From positions 62,001-126,000 of the forward strand of contig SUUM01000001.1 of assembly GCA_015062525.1 (NCBI GenBank): a DNA stretch of 64,000 nucleotides, given 5' to 3'. The stretch is from Alphaproteobacteria bacterium. GTDB taxonomy: Bacteria; Pseudomonadota; Alphaproteobacteria; Rs-D84. The position numbers and the translations under genes were made by a program. Shown here in pieces: positions 27,187 to 35,861 of the stretch (within the stretch, counting starts at the first letter, position 1; every line of letters begins with the position of its first letter). The notes under the pieces were generated by a model. That model did not search any database. It was not told where the DNA came from and worked only from the letters and a program-made list of their open reading frames with translations.

Positions 27187-28194
27187 TTATATGCTTGGGG
27201 CGCATACATCATCCAACAACGAATTAATATTTGCACGCAAGTCCTCTTTATCAGATGCCCAAACCAAGCGACGCATCAAAAACTTATGCACATCATCCAT
27301 TGTTAAATTCGGAATACCGGCGGCCGCCACCACACGCCGCCATGCGGTACGCGGATCAATCAGGTGCATTCCACCACGCCCTGGAAACACCCAATGCCCA
27401 TCCTGGGGGAAATCCTGCAACAATACAATTGCCCTATCTGACAACGGACGCGAATTCCACATATCATGATTAAAATCTAAATCTTCCCATGCCATAGCAA
27501 AGATTTTTGACCGTGGTGCAAAGCCATAAATCTGCATCAAAAACGCACCACGCAAAATAGTATCATCAACCTGATTAATCGCGCTTATCAAGCGTTGCAA
27601 CCCCGCCTTATTCAGCGGGCGCACGCGCCGATTTTGTTTTATTTTTTCCAACCCCGCAACCGGATTAGATTTCACATACCCCATTTCCAGCGCATAATTA
27701 AAAACACTTTGCAACAGTTCCTGCATACGTGCCGCGATCGCCACCCCACGAATATTTTGCACGCACGCGCACACATCATCAGATTTTATTTCTGATATTT
27801 TTTTATCAAACAAACAACCCAGGTGCCGATTAATTGCACGCACTAATTTCATATGCGAATCTTCACCACGACGCACCTTGTTGGCCAGATATAAATCCAA
27901 AAATTGTTTGAATGAAATTTTTTTTCTGCGCACAGGCGGTTTTTTTGATGCATTTTCCAGAATATGTGGCACCGCGCTGCGTGCATCTTCTATATCAACA
28001 TCGGGATATTTACCAATTAAAATCCGCTTGTCCTTGCCACGCACACGTTTGCGCACAAAAAACGTTTTCACCCCACGACTTGTGATATACATACGCAGTC
28101 TTGGTTCTGAAATATCCTGGACAACATCAAAACCCGTGCTTGGTGCCGGCAAGTTATCCAAAATATACGTATTAAAATAAAACTGGTGTGCCAT
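27187..28194 (-). CDS. tyrosine-recombinase-like protein lacking catalytic residues
   Basis: The 335-residue product has the layout of a P4-type phage integrase: an N-terminal arm-binding domain (SRGVKTFFVRKRVRGKDKRILIGKYPDVDIEDAR, about residues 34-67), a core-binding domain and a C-terminal catalytic fold (GAFLMQIYGFAPRSKIFAMAWEDLDF). The active site is degraded: the TGxRxxE box reads GFAPRSKI, the HxLR box reads DDVHKFLMRR, and no Tyr follows it. It is unlikely to cut DNA, yet the frame is intact, so it may persist as a DNA-binding protein. No flanking att sites were found. Confidence 0.82.
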   Translation of the reverse strand: MAHQFYFNTYILDNLPAPSTGFDVVQDISEPRLRMYITSRGVKTFFVRKRVRGKDKRILIGKYPDVDIEDARSAVPHILENASKKPPVRRKKISFKQFLDLYLANKVRRGEDSHMKLVRAINRHLGCLFDKKISEIKSDDVCACVQNIRGVAIAARMQELLQSVFNYALEMGYVKSNPVAGLEKIKQNRRVRPLNKAGLQRLISAINQVDDTILRGAFLMQIYGFAPRSKIFAMAWEDLDFNHDMWNSRPLSDRAIVLLQDFPQDGHWVFPGRGGMHLIDPRTAWRRVVAAAGIPNLTMDDVHKFLMRRLVWASDKEDLRANINSLLDDVCAPSI

Positions 28195-28212
28195 CCTGGC
28201 CCTTTTTTGTTT

Positions 28213-28623
28213 TTATCTTACATTTGCAAACTTATTTGACCAATACTGCGAACAAAGCCTTTCATACTCATTGAATTTTTGCCTATTATCACAATATATA
28301 TTATTTTCTTTACGCATCATACACCAATCATTTTGACATTTTTGCTCATTACCTTTTGGTCCAAAATACAAACAACGCCTAGCAGAAAAATGACAAATAT
28401 CTTCAACAAACATTTCCATATTATCAGTCAACTGCTTACATTTAACACACGCACTACCACCCCTGATATCTTCACCTTTGTCATAATACTTTATTAAGCC
28501 AACGCCCGATTGAACCATATCTTTTTCTGCCTGATATAATGCTTTTTTCAATTTTATATACTCGCGCCAATCAACAACCAACTGAGCTATCGGTGTTTTT
28601 TTTACGTAATTAAACCATTCCAT
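28213..28623 (-). CDS. Cys-rich hypothetical protein
   Basis: The start at 28623 (MEWFNYVKKTPI) follows AAAGGA. The 136-residue product has eleven Cys, most in the second half (ACVKCKQL, DICHFSARRCLYF, KCQNDWCMM, YCDN, LCSQ), suggesting a metal-bound or disulfide-rich fold, though there is no signal peptide. I do not recognise the family. It sits 17 bp behind lepA and 18 bp before the recombinase-like gene, so all three may be co-transcribed. A smaller Cys-rich gene at 43839 has a similar look but no clear alignment. Confidence 0.6.
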   Translation of the reverse strand: MEWFNYVKKTPIAQLVVDWREYIKLKKALYQAEKDMVQSGVGLIKYYDKGEDIRGGSACVKCKQLTDNMEMFVEDICHFSARRCLYFGPKGNEQKCQNDWCMMRKENNIYCDNRQKFNEYERLCSQYWSNKFANVR

Positions 28624-28639
28624 AACCAATCCTTTTATT

Positions 28640-30433
28640 TCACGATACCTTTAACGCATTAATAAACGCACTTTGCGGAATTTCTACATTGCCGAACGAA
28701 CGCATACGCTTTTTACCCTCTTTCTGCTTTTCCAGCAACTTGCGCTTACGTGTAATATCCCCCCCATAGCATTTTGCAGTCACATCTTTGCGGTATGCTG
28801 CGATTGTCTCTCTTGCTATAATCTTGCCACCAATTGCGGCCTGTAATGGAATTTTGAATTGATGACGTGGGATTAAATCCTTTAATTTTTCCACAATCTG
28901 GCGTCCTCGTTTTTCTGCAAACGACCTATGACACATAAATGACAGCGGTTCAACATTTTCTTCGTTGACCAAGATATTAACTTTCACCAAATCAGACGCT
29001 TGATACCCATACACAACATAGTCAAACGACGCATACCCAGATGAAATAGACTTTACCCGATCATAGAAATCAAACACAATTTCCGCCAATGGCAATTGAT
29101 ACACCAACACCGCGCGATTACCAACATAAGATATGTTTTCTTGAACCCCACGACGTTCCGAACACAGGGCCATAATCCCCCCCATATATTTATCAGGCAT
29201 CATAATCGTCGCACGCACCCAAGGTTCTTCGATTGCGGCGATTCGTGTTGGCTCTGGCATATCGGCTGGATTTTCTAAATCAATCACCGACCCATCACGC
29301 ATATGAATTTTATACAGCACGCTTGGCACCGTATTAATCAGATTCAGATTAAATTCACGCGCCAAACGTTCACTAATAATTTCCATATGCAGCAACCCCA
29401 AAAACCCGCACCGCAGACCAAACCCCAACGCAGATGATTTTTCTACCGTGAACACAAAGGACGCATCATTCAACGCCAACTTTTCTGCACTTTCACGGAA
29501 TGTTGGATAATCGTCGGCCTCGACTGGAAAGAACGATGAAAACACCACCGGCACAGACGGTTTAAATCCAGGCAACATCTGCGCATTATCATACTTCGAA
29601 TCGATAATAGTGTCCCCAACCTTGCAATCATGAATTGTCTTCATACCGGTAATAATAAATCCAATTTCCCCGGTATGCAGTTTATCAACATTAACCATTT
29701 TTGGCGTAAAGTACCCAATCTTATCGACAACATATTCTGCGCCCGTTGCCATAAATTTAATTTTTTGACCGCGGGACAACGTGCCATCAACCACACGTAC
29801 TAAAACCACCACGCCCAAATAAGAATCGTACCAAGAATCAACCAACAGCGCACGCGTCGGTGCATTTTCATCCCCATGTGGTGCGGGCAATTTATTAACA
29901 ATTTCTTCCAGCAATTCCGGCACACCATCGCCGGTTTTACCCGACACAGCCAATGCATCCCCTGCATCCAACCCAATCACATCTGCAATTTGTTCACGCG
30001 TACCCTCTACATCACTGGACGGCAAATCAATCTTGTTCAATACGGGCAACATTTCCAAATCATTATCCAATGCCAAATATGCATTTGCCAATGTCTGGGC
30101 CTGAACCCCCTGGGTTGCATCCACCAAAACCAACGCCCCTTCACACGCCGCCAACGACCGCGACACCTCGTATGAAAAGTCCACATGCCCCGGCGTATCC
30201 ATCAGGTTTAATTGATACACCTCGCCATTTTTCGCCGTATAATTCAAACGCACGGTCTGGGCCTTGATTGTAATTCCGCGTTCACGTTCAATATCCATAG
30301 AATCCAGCACTTGTGCCTTCATCTCGCGCGATTGCAGACCACCTGTAAATTCAATCAATCGATCTGACAAAGTCGATTTACCATGATCAATATGTGCAAC
30401 GATTGAAAAATTCCGGATATTAGATTGCTTCAT
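28640..30433 (-). CDS. lepA: elongation factor 4 (LepA)
   Basis: The 597-residue GTPase has AHIDHGKS at residues 13-20, [16 protein letters not shown], the EF-G-like domains III and V and the LepA-specific C-terminal domain ([34 protein letters not shown]). It binds ribosomes to back-translocate or assist 30S assembly under stress. It is followed by the IVP-type unit on its 5' side: the start codon is only 10 bp from the heptamer array. Confidence 0.97.
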   Translation of the reverse strand: MKQSNIRNFSIVAHIDHGKSTLSDRLIEFTGGLQSREMKAQVLDSMDIERERGITIKAQTVRLNYTAKNGEVYQLNLMDTPGHVDFSYEVSRSLAACEGALVLVDATQGVQAQTLANAYLALDNDLEMLPVLNKIDLPSSDVEGTREQIADVIGLDAGDALAVSGKTGDGVPELLEEIVNKLPAPHGDENAPTRALLVDSWYDSYLGVVVLVRVVDGTLSRGQKIKFMATGAEYVVDKIGYFTPKMVNVDKLHTGEIGFIITGMKTIHDCKVGDTIIDSKYDNAQMLPGFKPSVPVVFSSFFPVEADDYPTFRESAEKLALNDASFVFTVEKSSALGFGLRCGFLGLLHMEIISERLAREFNLNLINTVPSVLYKIHMRDGSVIDLENPADMPEPTRIAAIEEPWVRATIMMPDKYMGGIMALCSERRGVQENISYVGNRAVLVYQLPLAEIVFDFYDRVKSISSGYASFDYVVYGYQASDLVKVNILVNEENVEPLSFMCHRSFAEKRGRQIVEKLKDLIPRHQFKIPLQAAIGGKIIARETIAAYRKDVTAKCYGGDITRKRKLLEKQKEGKKRMRSFGNVEIPQSAFINALKVS

Positions 30434-30440
30434 GTTATTA

Positions 30441-30480
30441 CCAGTGGTTAGTGATTAGTGCAAGTGTTCAGTGAATGAAT
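30441..30480 (-). repeat. 7-nt-period array at the 3' side of the four-helix-bundle gene
   Basis: Plus-strand units AGTGGTT, AGTGATT, AGTGCA, AGTGTTC, AGTGAAT recur every seven bases (one unit is a base short). The array runs into the coding region and encodes the last residues (HSLNTCTNH) and the stop. It is inverted relative to the array at 30822. Confidence 0.8.
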
Positions 30481-30822
30481 CAATCCAGATAACATCCGCG
30501 ACACTTCCGCTATATCTTTAAGTATTTTTTCTGCCTTGTTTTTTTCTACAAACCCCAAAGCAAACGCTAAATCTATCTGCGTTTCCAGCTCTGCGGCAGA
30601 CCCTTTTGCCACATATACAAAACGCACATATTCCTTGGTTGTTCCCCGCGCGGCCCCTTCTGCCAAATTGGAACAAATTGACACAGCAGCCCTGCGCATT
30701 TGTGAAACCAACCCAAACTGCTCATTCTGTGGAAAGCAAGCCGTCGCCTTATATACATCAACGGCCAGATTAAACCCGCATTTATATACTGTTAAATCCT
30801 TAACCGATTTCATGTATTCCAT
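30448..30822 (-). CDS. four-helix-bundle protein (S23 / 23S rRNA intervening-sequence type)
   Basis: The 124-residue product ([74 protein letters not shown]) matches the S23/IVP family, which is found inside 23S rRNA intervening sequences and as scattered single genes; Avd of diversity-generating retroelements has the same fold. The ATG at 30822 is itself part of a heptamer (AGTGATGG). The gene lies between lepA and rbfA, breaks no gene, and is framed by inverted heptamer arrays, so it behaves like a small mobile unit. Its biochemical role is unknown. Confidence 0.92.
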   Translation of the reverse strand: MEYMKSVKDLTVYKCGFNLAVDVYKATACFPQNEQFGLVSQMRRAAVSICSNLAEGAARGTTKEYVRFVYVAKGSAAELETQIDLAFALGFVEKNKAEKILKDIAEVSRMLSGLIHSLNTCTNH

Positions 30823-30856
30823 CACTAGCCACTAACAACTTACACTAACCACTAAA
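30822..30856 (-). repeat. 7-nt-period array at the 5' side of the four-helix-bundle gene
   Basis: On the minus strand the array reads TTAGTGG, TTAGTGT, AAGTTGT, TAGTGGC, TAGTGAT, then the gene's ATG. It is the inverted partner of 30441-30480. Confidence 0.8.
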
Positions 30857-30923
30857 TTGCCCTATGCGGCAATGATATACCAGTATTCCCGCATTCGCAA
30901 GGTGAATTTTTGCACAAAAACAA

Positions 30924-31274
30924 TTATTTCAAATTATTCAGCAATTCATCGATACGCGCGGCACGTTCCATTGTATCATCATATTGAAATTTAATATCAG
31001 GCACATATTTCTGATTCATGCGCGCGGCTAATTCAAACCGCACCATGCGCGTAATCGCGTCCAACCGCGCCTGCACCGCCGCCACATCCGGATTGCGTGT
31101 ATAGAAATACAACCGCACGAATTGCAATCCCCCATGGGAATCTGCCCCCACCAACGACACCCCGGAAATCAGCGCATCATCACCATAATTATCGCGCAGA
31201 ATTTCCGCCACCAGTGTTTGCACCTTACTTGCGACCCGTTCACCCCGATTTGAATTAAATTGTTTTTTTGGCAT
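30924..31274 (-). CDS. rbfA: ribosome-binding factor A
   Basis: From MPKKQFNSNRGERVASKVQTLVAEILRDNYGDD the product has 116 residues and the KH-like RbfA fold, with VSLVGADSHGGLQFVRLYFYTRNPDVAAVQARLD and MVRFELAARMNQKYVPDIKFQYDDTMERAARIDELLN. It matures the 5' end of 16S rRNA in the 30S subunit. The usual partners infB, truB and nusA are not adjacent. The alternative start at 31301 lacks a ribosome-binding site too. Confidence 0.93.
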   Translation of the reverse strand: MPKKQFNSNRGERVASKVQTLVAEILRDNYGDDALISGVSLVGADSHGGLQFVRLYFYTRNPDVAAVQARLDAITRMVRFELAARMNQKYVPDIKFQYDDTMERAARIDELLNNLK

Positions 31275-31355
31275 GTATATTGTCTTTTTTTGTGTTATCA
31301 TTGCTAAGATATAAGATATAAAAACACAATCAAGTAAATTTTTGTGGGGGCATAC

Positions 31356-31931
31356 ATGAAATTTTCAGAATACATATTGGCAAAATCAGAATCACGCGCC
31401 TATTCATGGGTTGTATTTTTACTGACCATATGTGAATCCATATTTCTTTTCATCCCGCCCGAGGTTTTTATGACCCCACCCATCATCGCGAACAAGAAGC
31501 GCGCCCTTCCAATCACGGTTGCGGCGGCGCTGGGTTCAATTGTTGGTGGCATATTGGCATACATGATTGGCATGTGGCTGTACGATTCGGTTGGCATTTG
31601 GCTGATTGAAACATTTTCGAATCCAGAATTAATCGAATCCACGGTCAAACCAATGTTTAGCAAATATGGCATTTGGATAATTGTACTTACCGCGGTCACC
31701 CCGATACCGTATAAATTGCTTGCGATATGGCTGGGGTTTATCGGCTATCCATTATGGATATTTATTGCAGTATCCGCAATATTCCGCACGGGCCGCTTTG
31801 CAATTGTGGGTTCCCTGCTCTATTTATTCCAGGAACGCGCAAACGCGATTGTCAAGAAATACTTCTGGCCATTAACAATCGGGGCAATCATCGCTGCCGG
31901 CCTGGGCATATGCCTGGTAAGTCTATTTTAA
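31356..31931 (+). CDS. VTT/DedA-superfamily membrane protein (YqaA type)
   Basis: The start at 31356 (MKFSEYILAKSES) gives 191 residues; a GTGGGGGC stretch stands in for the ribosome-binding site. Four to five hydrophobic segments and the pattern ESIFLFIPPEVFMTPPIIANKKRALPITVAAALGSIVGGILAYMIGMWLYDSVG plus TAVTPIPYKLLAIWLGF match the short YqaA/SNARE-associated group. Members of the superfamily are linked to phospholipid scrambling or transport. It is transcribed away from rbfA. Confidence 0.88.
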   Translation: MKFSEYILAKSESRAYSWVVFLLTICESIFLFIPPEVFMTPPIIANKKRALPITVAAALGSIVGGILAYMIGMWLYDSVGIWLIETFSNPELIESTVKPMFSKYGIWIIVLTAVTPIPYKLLAIWLGFIGYPLWIFIAVSAIFRTGRFAIVGSLLYLFQERANAIVKKYFWPLTIGAIIAAGLGICLVSLF

Positions 31932-31977
31932 TCCCCTTCGCCCCGCGGGATTTTTTTCAAAGCACATATTACTCAGA

Positions 31978-32450
31978 TAAATAAAAGTTTAGCAAAAATA
32001 TTAATTTTTAGAAATTAAACACCATTACCTGCCCCCGTCGGGCCCCGAAAAATTCAGATGAATTTTTTGGGTGACTTTGTGGGGCGGGACAGTTTTACTT
32101 GACCCGCCATGCGGGGCTTTAGTAAAACTTGGGTGGGGGCAAATATGACAAAACATCGCATACGATAACATCAGAACAGAATACATAGAATCCCAGGGCT
32201 ATAAACTAATCCGTATTCCCAATACATATTTGACCCGCACAGGAATAGATGAAGTTGTTCATACTTTGCACAGGTGCATACAAGACAATCTGGATGTGCA
32301 TAATTATTTTGTGTCTCGATATAACTAACACCCCCCACCCCGGAATTCCAACGCCAATAAATTGTCGGGAATTCCGCCCGCCCCACACACGGGGGGCAGG
32401 TAATGGTGCTTAATTTCTAAAAATTAATATCTCTGTTAAACTTTTATTTA
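31978..32450. mobile_element. 473-bp element with about 60-bp terminal inverted repeats and a DUF559 remnant
   Basis: Left end 31978-32038 and right end 32389-32450 are inverted copies over about 60 bp with a handful of mismatches (shared blocks TAAATAAAAGTTTA, ATATTAATTTTTAGAAATTA, CACCATTACCTGCCCCC). Inside are further inverted pairs: AGTTTTACT/AGTAAAACT and CGGAATTCC/GGAATTCCG. No transposase is present, so it would be non-autonomous. It fills most of the 600-bp gap between the VTT gene and the secreted-protein cluster. Confidence 0.75.
32149..32328 (+). pseudogene. C-terminal fragment of a DUF559 (Vsr-like endonuclease fold) protein
   Basis: An open stretch of 59 codons without a start reads ...DNIRTEYIESQGYKLIRIPNTYL...VVHTLHRCIQDN. 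The block RTEYIESQGYKLIRI.N matches the C-terminal signature of DUF559 proteins (R..yLe..Gy.viRf.N). The N-terminal half, with the catalytic Asp, is missing, and a TGA closes the frame upstream. It lies inside the inverted-repeat element. Confidence 0.7.
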
Positions 32451-32469
32451 GCGCAGTATTATTTATTCA

Positions 32470-32505
32470 TTAACTGCACTCTGCACTCTGAACTCTGAAC
32501 ACTAA
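32470..32505 (-). repeat. 7-nt-period array (GCACTCT type)
   Basis: GCACTCT, GCACTCT, GAACTCT, GAACACT follow one another exactly, directly before the terminator at 32506. It has its own heptamer consensus, different from the AGTGGTT arrays, but the same position next to a terminator. Confidence 0.75.
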
Positions 32506-32534
32506 AAATCCCCGCCATTCGGCGGGGATTTTAT
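32506..32534 (-). terminator. intrinsic terminator of the secreted-protein gene
   Basis: AAATCCCCGCC-GAAT-GGCGGGGATTTTTA on the minus strand, overlapping the stop at 32534. Confidence 0.88.
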
Positions 32535-33124
32535 TATTCAACCCAAATAGTTGCATACGTTGTTGACGTCGCCGAGCCAGATGGAATCACACCTATCTTA
32601 CCCAAGCCCGCAATAGTTGGTGTTGCCACAGGAATTGTCGCTGTTGTCGGGCTTGTTGCATTTGCACCGAACGTTGCTATTGCTGTATTCGTAGCACCAT
32701 TTTGAATGGTCAAAATGGCTGTTCCAACCGTGGGCAATGTTGCCCCCCGATCAACAGTCAACCTACCTTCCTTGGCGGAAATATCTGTAACCAGTGTCCC
32801 CGTACCAGATTCCGTAACCGCCACAGGCACAACATTACCAGCCGCATCTGTAATCAAAAACATATTAGCCTTACCAGACCCCAGCTCAACACTAACTTTC
32901 TGCGCTGCGGCACTTGCTGCACTATTCGCACTGGCCTGCGCATTTGCCGCCGCAGTCGCCGCCGCATTTGCCGCCTGCCCCGCAGAATTCGCCAACTGCG
33001 CAACATAAGACGCCCCTGCAAGTCCCGTCACCGATGTATCTGCATTTGAATAAGCGGCCCACGCAGCATCGACCGCAAACAAAGCACACACAGACACAGC
33101 AAAACTAAACCTTTTATAGAACAT
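32534..33124 (-). CDS. secreted Ala-rich repeat protein, paralog cluster member 1
   Basis: The start at 33124 (MFYKRFSFAVSVCALFAVDAAWA) follows GGGGGTC and gives a signal peptide. The mature 170-odd residues begin with an Ala-rich heptad-like helix (ANSAGQAANAAATAAANAQASANSAASAAA), then a Thr/Ala/Gly-rich beta part ending TTYATIWVE. The GASYVAQLANS block recalls the YVD motif of the neighbours. It looks like a fibrous surface protein; no known family is recognised. Unlike the next genes it lacks the C-terminal Cys pair. Confidence 0.65.
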   Translation of the reverse strand: MFYKRFSFAVSVCALFAVDAAWAAYSNADTSVTGLAGASYVAQLANSAGQAANAAATAAANAQASANSAASAAAQKVSVELGSGKANMFLITDAAGNVVPVAVTESGTGTLVTDISAKEGRLTVDRGATLPTVGTAILTIQNGATNTAIATFGANATSPTTATIPVATPTIAGLGKIGVIPSGSATSTTYATIWVE

Positions 33125-33202
33125 GACCCCCACCATTTTTTTAAACTCTCTCACTCTTACATCACATTATATCACAACATTACCCCATAAACAAATTTAA
33201 TT

Positions 33203-33238
33203 ACAAAAAAAAGTCTGATACAAATTCTTGTATCAGAC
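33203..33238 (-). terminator. intrinsic terminator of cluster member 2
   Basis: GTCTGATACAA-GAAT-TTGTATCAGAC followed by eight T on the minus strand; perfect 11-bp stem. Confidence 0.92.
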
Positions 33239-33265
33239 CCAACATAGTATATATATTTATGCTTA

Positions 33266-34372
33266 TTATTCTCTCACAACTTCCCAAGCATATTTTCCAG
33301 CCTTATAGGTCAATGCACATTTTTCTTCTGCACACTCTGGATCCTTTGGCATTGCAGTAAACATATCTACCCAAGCACCATCGTTATTTGTAACATAAAA
33401 GTTATCCCCAGATTCACCCATTGGCGCCGCTACCTGTTTGTCAGCCAAAGCAGTCTTAATCGCATATTGTGTCACCGTACCATCGACATCATCACCCGTA
33501 ACGTTGTTGTGCAATTTGAGCACTCCCGGAGCAGTTGAACTTGCCCCAGTCCCCTTAATAGTCAGCTTACCATCCTGACCCTGCTCAATTGCAACACCAT
33601 TGGACGCAGTGATATTTTCATTAACCACCAATTTATCTTGCTTCCCAGCCAACTCAGTTTTTGTCGCATAGGTTGTCGTAATTACATTACCACTTCCGTC
33701 CTTAGTCGCTTGCGCCGCAAGACCACCATAACTGGTTATCGGGGTTACAACCCCACCTGCACTCACATAAACAGGAGTCTTCACATCACCAACAGCTTCC
33801 CCAGTCGTTGTCAACCTTACCGCCGTGGACGCATTTTGCTTCTCATTCAACGCAGTCTGCAATCCACTAACCTTATTTATCGACAATGTCGGGATATCAG
33901 ATGCAGTCAAAGAAGAACTTCCCGTCACCAACCCCTTCGCATCATACGTAATTTTGGTCCCAGTTCCAGCTTGAATTGCATTATTTGCAACAACCGCCGC
34001 ATTTGCCTTAGTCAAAGCACTATCCGCAGTTGTCTGCGCTGTCGCCGCATTTGTTTTTGCTGTATTCGCAGTAGTCTGCGCTGTCGCCGCATTCGCTTTT
34101 GCTGTATCCGCAGTAGACTGCGCTGTCGCCGCATTTGTTTTTGCTGTATTCGCAGCAGTCTGCGCCGCCGCAGCTTCGGTTGCAACCTCTTTAATAGCGG
34201 CAACAACTGTTGTCGCGTCCGTCCCCATATTGTCCGAATTTACCGTACCAATGGTTGATGCATCTTGTTTACCCGCAAGTCCATTAGTTACATAGTCAAC
34301 CGACGCGATATCCGCATTTGCGGCGGTTGCGATTAACAAAGCACCCAAAGAAACAGTTAGTATTTTTTTTAT
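33266..34372 (-). CDS. secreted repeat protein, cluster member 2, probable ATA start codon
   Basis: In-frame translation from an ATA at 34372 gives KKILTVSLGALLIATAANA, a complete signal peptide, after the same GGAAGGGAA ribosome-binding site and 9-bp interval that precede the ATG of its paralog at 35445. The first ordinary start is a TTG inside the signal peptide. The mature part has YVTNGLAGKQD, an Ala/Thr heptad-rich coiled coil (TANTAKTNAATAQSTADTAKANA, about four repeats), a beta-rich region and the C-terminal block CAEEKCALTYKAGKYAWEVV. Total 368 residues. Probably a trimeric or fibrous surface protein; function unknown. Confidence 0.7.
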   Translation of the reverse strand: MKKILTVSLGALLIATAANADIASVDYVTNGLAGKQDASTIGTVNSDNMGTDATTVVAAIKEVATEAAAAQTAANTAKTNAATAQSTADTAKANAATAQTTANTAKTNAATAQTTADSALTKANAAVVANNAIQAGTGTKITYDAKGLVTGSSSLTASDIPTLSINKVSGLQTALNEKQNASTAVRLTTTGEAVGDVKTPVYVSAGGVVTPITSYGGLAAQATKDGSGNVITTTYATKTELAGKQDKLVVNENITASNGVAIEQGQDGKLTIKGTGASSTAPGVLKLHNNVTGDDVDGTVTQYAIKTALADKQVAAPMGESGDNFYVTNNDGAWVDMFTAMPKDPECAEEKCALTYKAGKYAWEVVRE

Positions 34373-34481
34373 AATTTCCCTTCCTTTATCTTAAGATAAT
34401 TTAATTATACCCAAAAAAACGAATCGACGCAAGGGCTTTTTTCCAATTTCAACAATTTTTTTACTGTTAACACACACGTAT

Positions 34482-34512
34482 AAAAAAAACGCAGACTTCT
34501 CTGCGTTTTTTT
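34482..34512 (-). terminator. intrinsic terminator of cluster member 3
   Basis: ACGCAGA-GAAG-TCTGCGT followed by eight T on the minus strand. Confidence 0.9.
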
Positions 34513-34515
34513 TAA

Positions 34516-35445
34516 TCATCTTGCGATAACTTCCCATTCATACCCCACTGTACCATCAGCACGTACCCCAAATGTCAGAACACATTTACTACTTTCATCA
34601 CTGCACGCCTCCAAAGGTGCTGCGATAATCTTACCAGTTTCATCGGTAACCATGACCTTGTGTCCATTTTCCTCACCCTGGTCCACATTAAGCTTAGCAT
34701 TAACCACCGTATGCACAGCCTTGGCACTGGGGTATTGGGTGGCTGTTGAACTTGCATTAACTGTTTGTGTCATATTAGATGTTGTTTCAACACCATCCAG
34801 GCTGGGAATTTCACTACGCAACACCATCAAAGCCCTAACTATATCCTCGGCTGATGCGGGAATTCGCCCCTCGATACCGGTGAACGAATCCAGATCCCTG
34901 ATTGTATCGCCATCCGTATTTGCATAAATAATATCCGTCCAACGTTGTTGTGTGGCCTGAATTTTACCATTCACCTGATCCAATCTTGAAATATACGCAT
35001 GTCCGATTTCCAACCCCTCGGTCGGTCCAGTTCCGGCCGTGGTATAATCCAAAGCATCAAATTTACCCCACACTGCCTCGGCGCTGGGGTACTGAACTTC
35101 TGTTGAATTTTCATCAATCGTCTGGGTTTTATTTGACTTATCTTCTTTATTGTTCAACGGAACAATCGCGGTATCATAAACCGCCTTGGCACTGGGGTAC
35201 TTGACGGCTGTTGAATTTTCATCAATCGTCTGGGTTTTATTAGAAAGTAATTCAAACGCATCAAAACCAGAAAACAATTCATTAATCGCGGCAACCAAAC
35301 TGGTTTTATCCGACGTATCTAACCGCGACAACGAACCAGCAATCGAATCAACATAGCCCTTTGATGCAACGGCACGAACCTCTGCTGCATTGGCCGCACA
35401 TACCGCCATACCGCCCATAAATAATCCAAGTGCGATTCGTTTCAT
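34516..35445 (-). CDS. secreted repeat protein, cluster member 3
   Basis: The 309-residue product has a signal peptide (MKRIALGLFMGGMAVCAANAAE), the N-terminal motif VASKGYVDSIAGSLSRLD shared with member 4, and three copies of a unit of about 23 residues of the form NKTQTIDENSTAVKYPSAKAV. The YPSAKAV repeat resembles stem repeats of phage tail proteins. It ends with CSDESSKCVLTFG...VGYEWEVIAR, the C-terminal Cys-pair block. A GGAAGGGAA ribosome-binding site precedes the ATG. The surface role is inferred from export signal and repeats. Confidence 0.75.
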   Translation of the reverse strand: MKRIALGLFMGGMAVCAANAAEVRAVASKGYVDSIAGSLSRLDTSDKTSLVAAINELFSGFDAFELLSNKTQTIDENSTAVKYPSAKAVYDTAIVPLNNKEDKSNKTQTIDENSTEVQYPSAEAVWGKFDALDYTTAGTGPTEGLEIGHAYISRLDQVNGKIQATQQRWTDIIYANTDGDTIRDLDSFTGIEGRIPASAEDIVRALMVLRSEIPSLDGVETTSNMTQTVNASSTATQYPSAKAVHTVVNAKLNVDQGEENGHKVMVTDETGKIIAAPLEACSDESSKCVLTFGVRADGTVGYEWEVIAR

Positions 35446-35496
35446 ATGTTCCCTTCCTTTTTCAACTTACTACAGTTATAGAAAAAAAAAGAAAAT

Positions 35497-35790
35497 ATGT
35501 CCAGCACAAAAACAAAAAATCAAGTACAAAAATTAAAATATTTTTATTTGCAATCCTGTTTTCGAATCGCTATTGAATACACCAATCACAAAAAACGACC
35601 AAAAACAATAAACGAAAGCAACCAAGAACCACAAAAAAAAGCAACAAAACCCCAAGGTCCCAAAACAAAATTACACATACATTCAATTATACATCCGAAT
35701 CGATATTAAGTACACCGACCACAATAACAAAAATAAAAACCCAAGAATCAAAAACAAAAGAATCAAAAACAAAAGAACTAAAAAATAAAA
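35497..35790. other. A-rich intergenic stretch with diverged direct repeats
   Basis: The plus strand is strongly A-rich and T-poor and holds no supported gene. Two copies of a roughly 30-bp sequence (CGAATCGCTATTGAATACAC at about 35555 and CGAATCGATATTAAGTACAC at about 35697) lie some 142 bp apart, and AATCAAAAACAAAAGAATCA-type short repeats fill 35745-35775. It looks like decayed tandemly duplicated DNA. Confidence 0.45.
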
Positions 35791-35850
35791 AAGACCGTGA
35801 TAATTCCACGAACATATGTTCACACCGGAATCATCAACAGTCTTTTTTTA
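35791..35850 (-). terminator. long hairpin terminator of cluster member 4
   Basis: On the minus strand AAGACTGTTGATGATTCC pairs imperfectly with GGAATTATCACGGTCTT around an inner GAACATATGTTC palindrome, and TTTTTTATTTTTT follows. Confidence 0.82.
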
Positions 35851-35861
35851 TCTAACCGGTT

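Noticed and set aside
30448-30822. Four-helix-bundle gene as Avd of a diversity-generating retroelement
   Set aside because: No reverse transcriptase, template repeat or variable repeat is present in the window.
35497-35709. 70-codon plus-strand frame in the A-rich stretch
   Set aside because: The composition (Lys, Asn, Gln, Thr) follows from the A-rich DNA; there is no ribosome-binding site or recognisable protein pattern.
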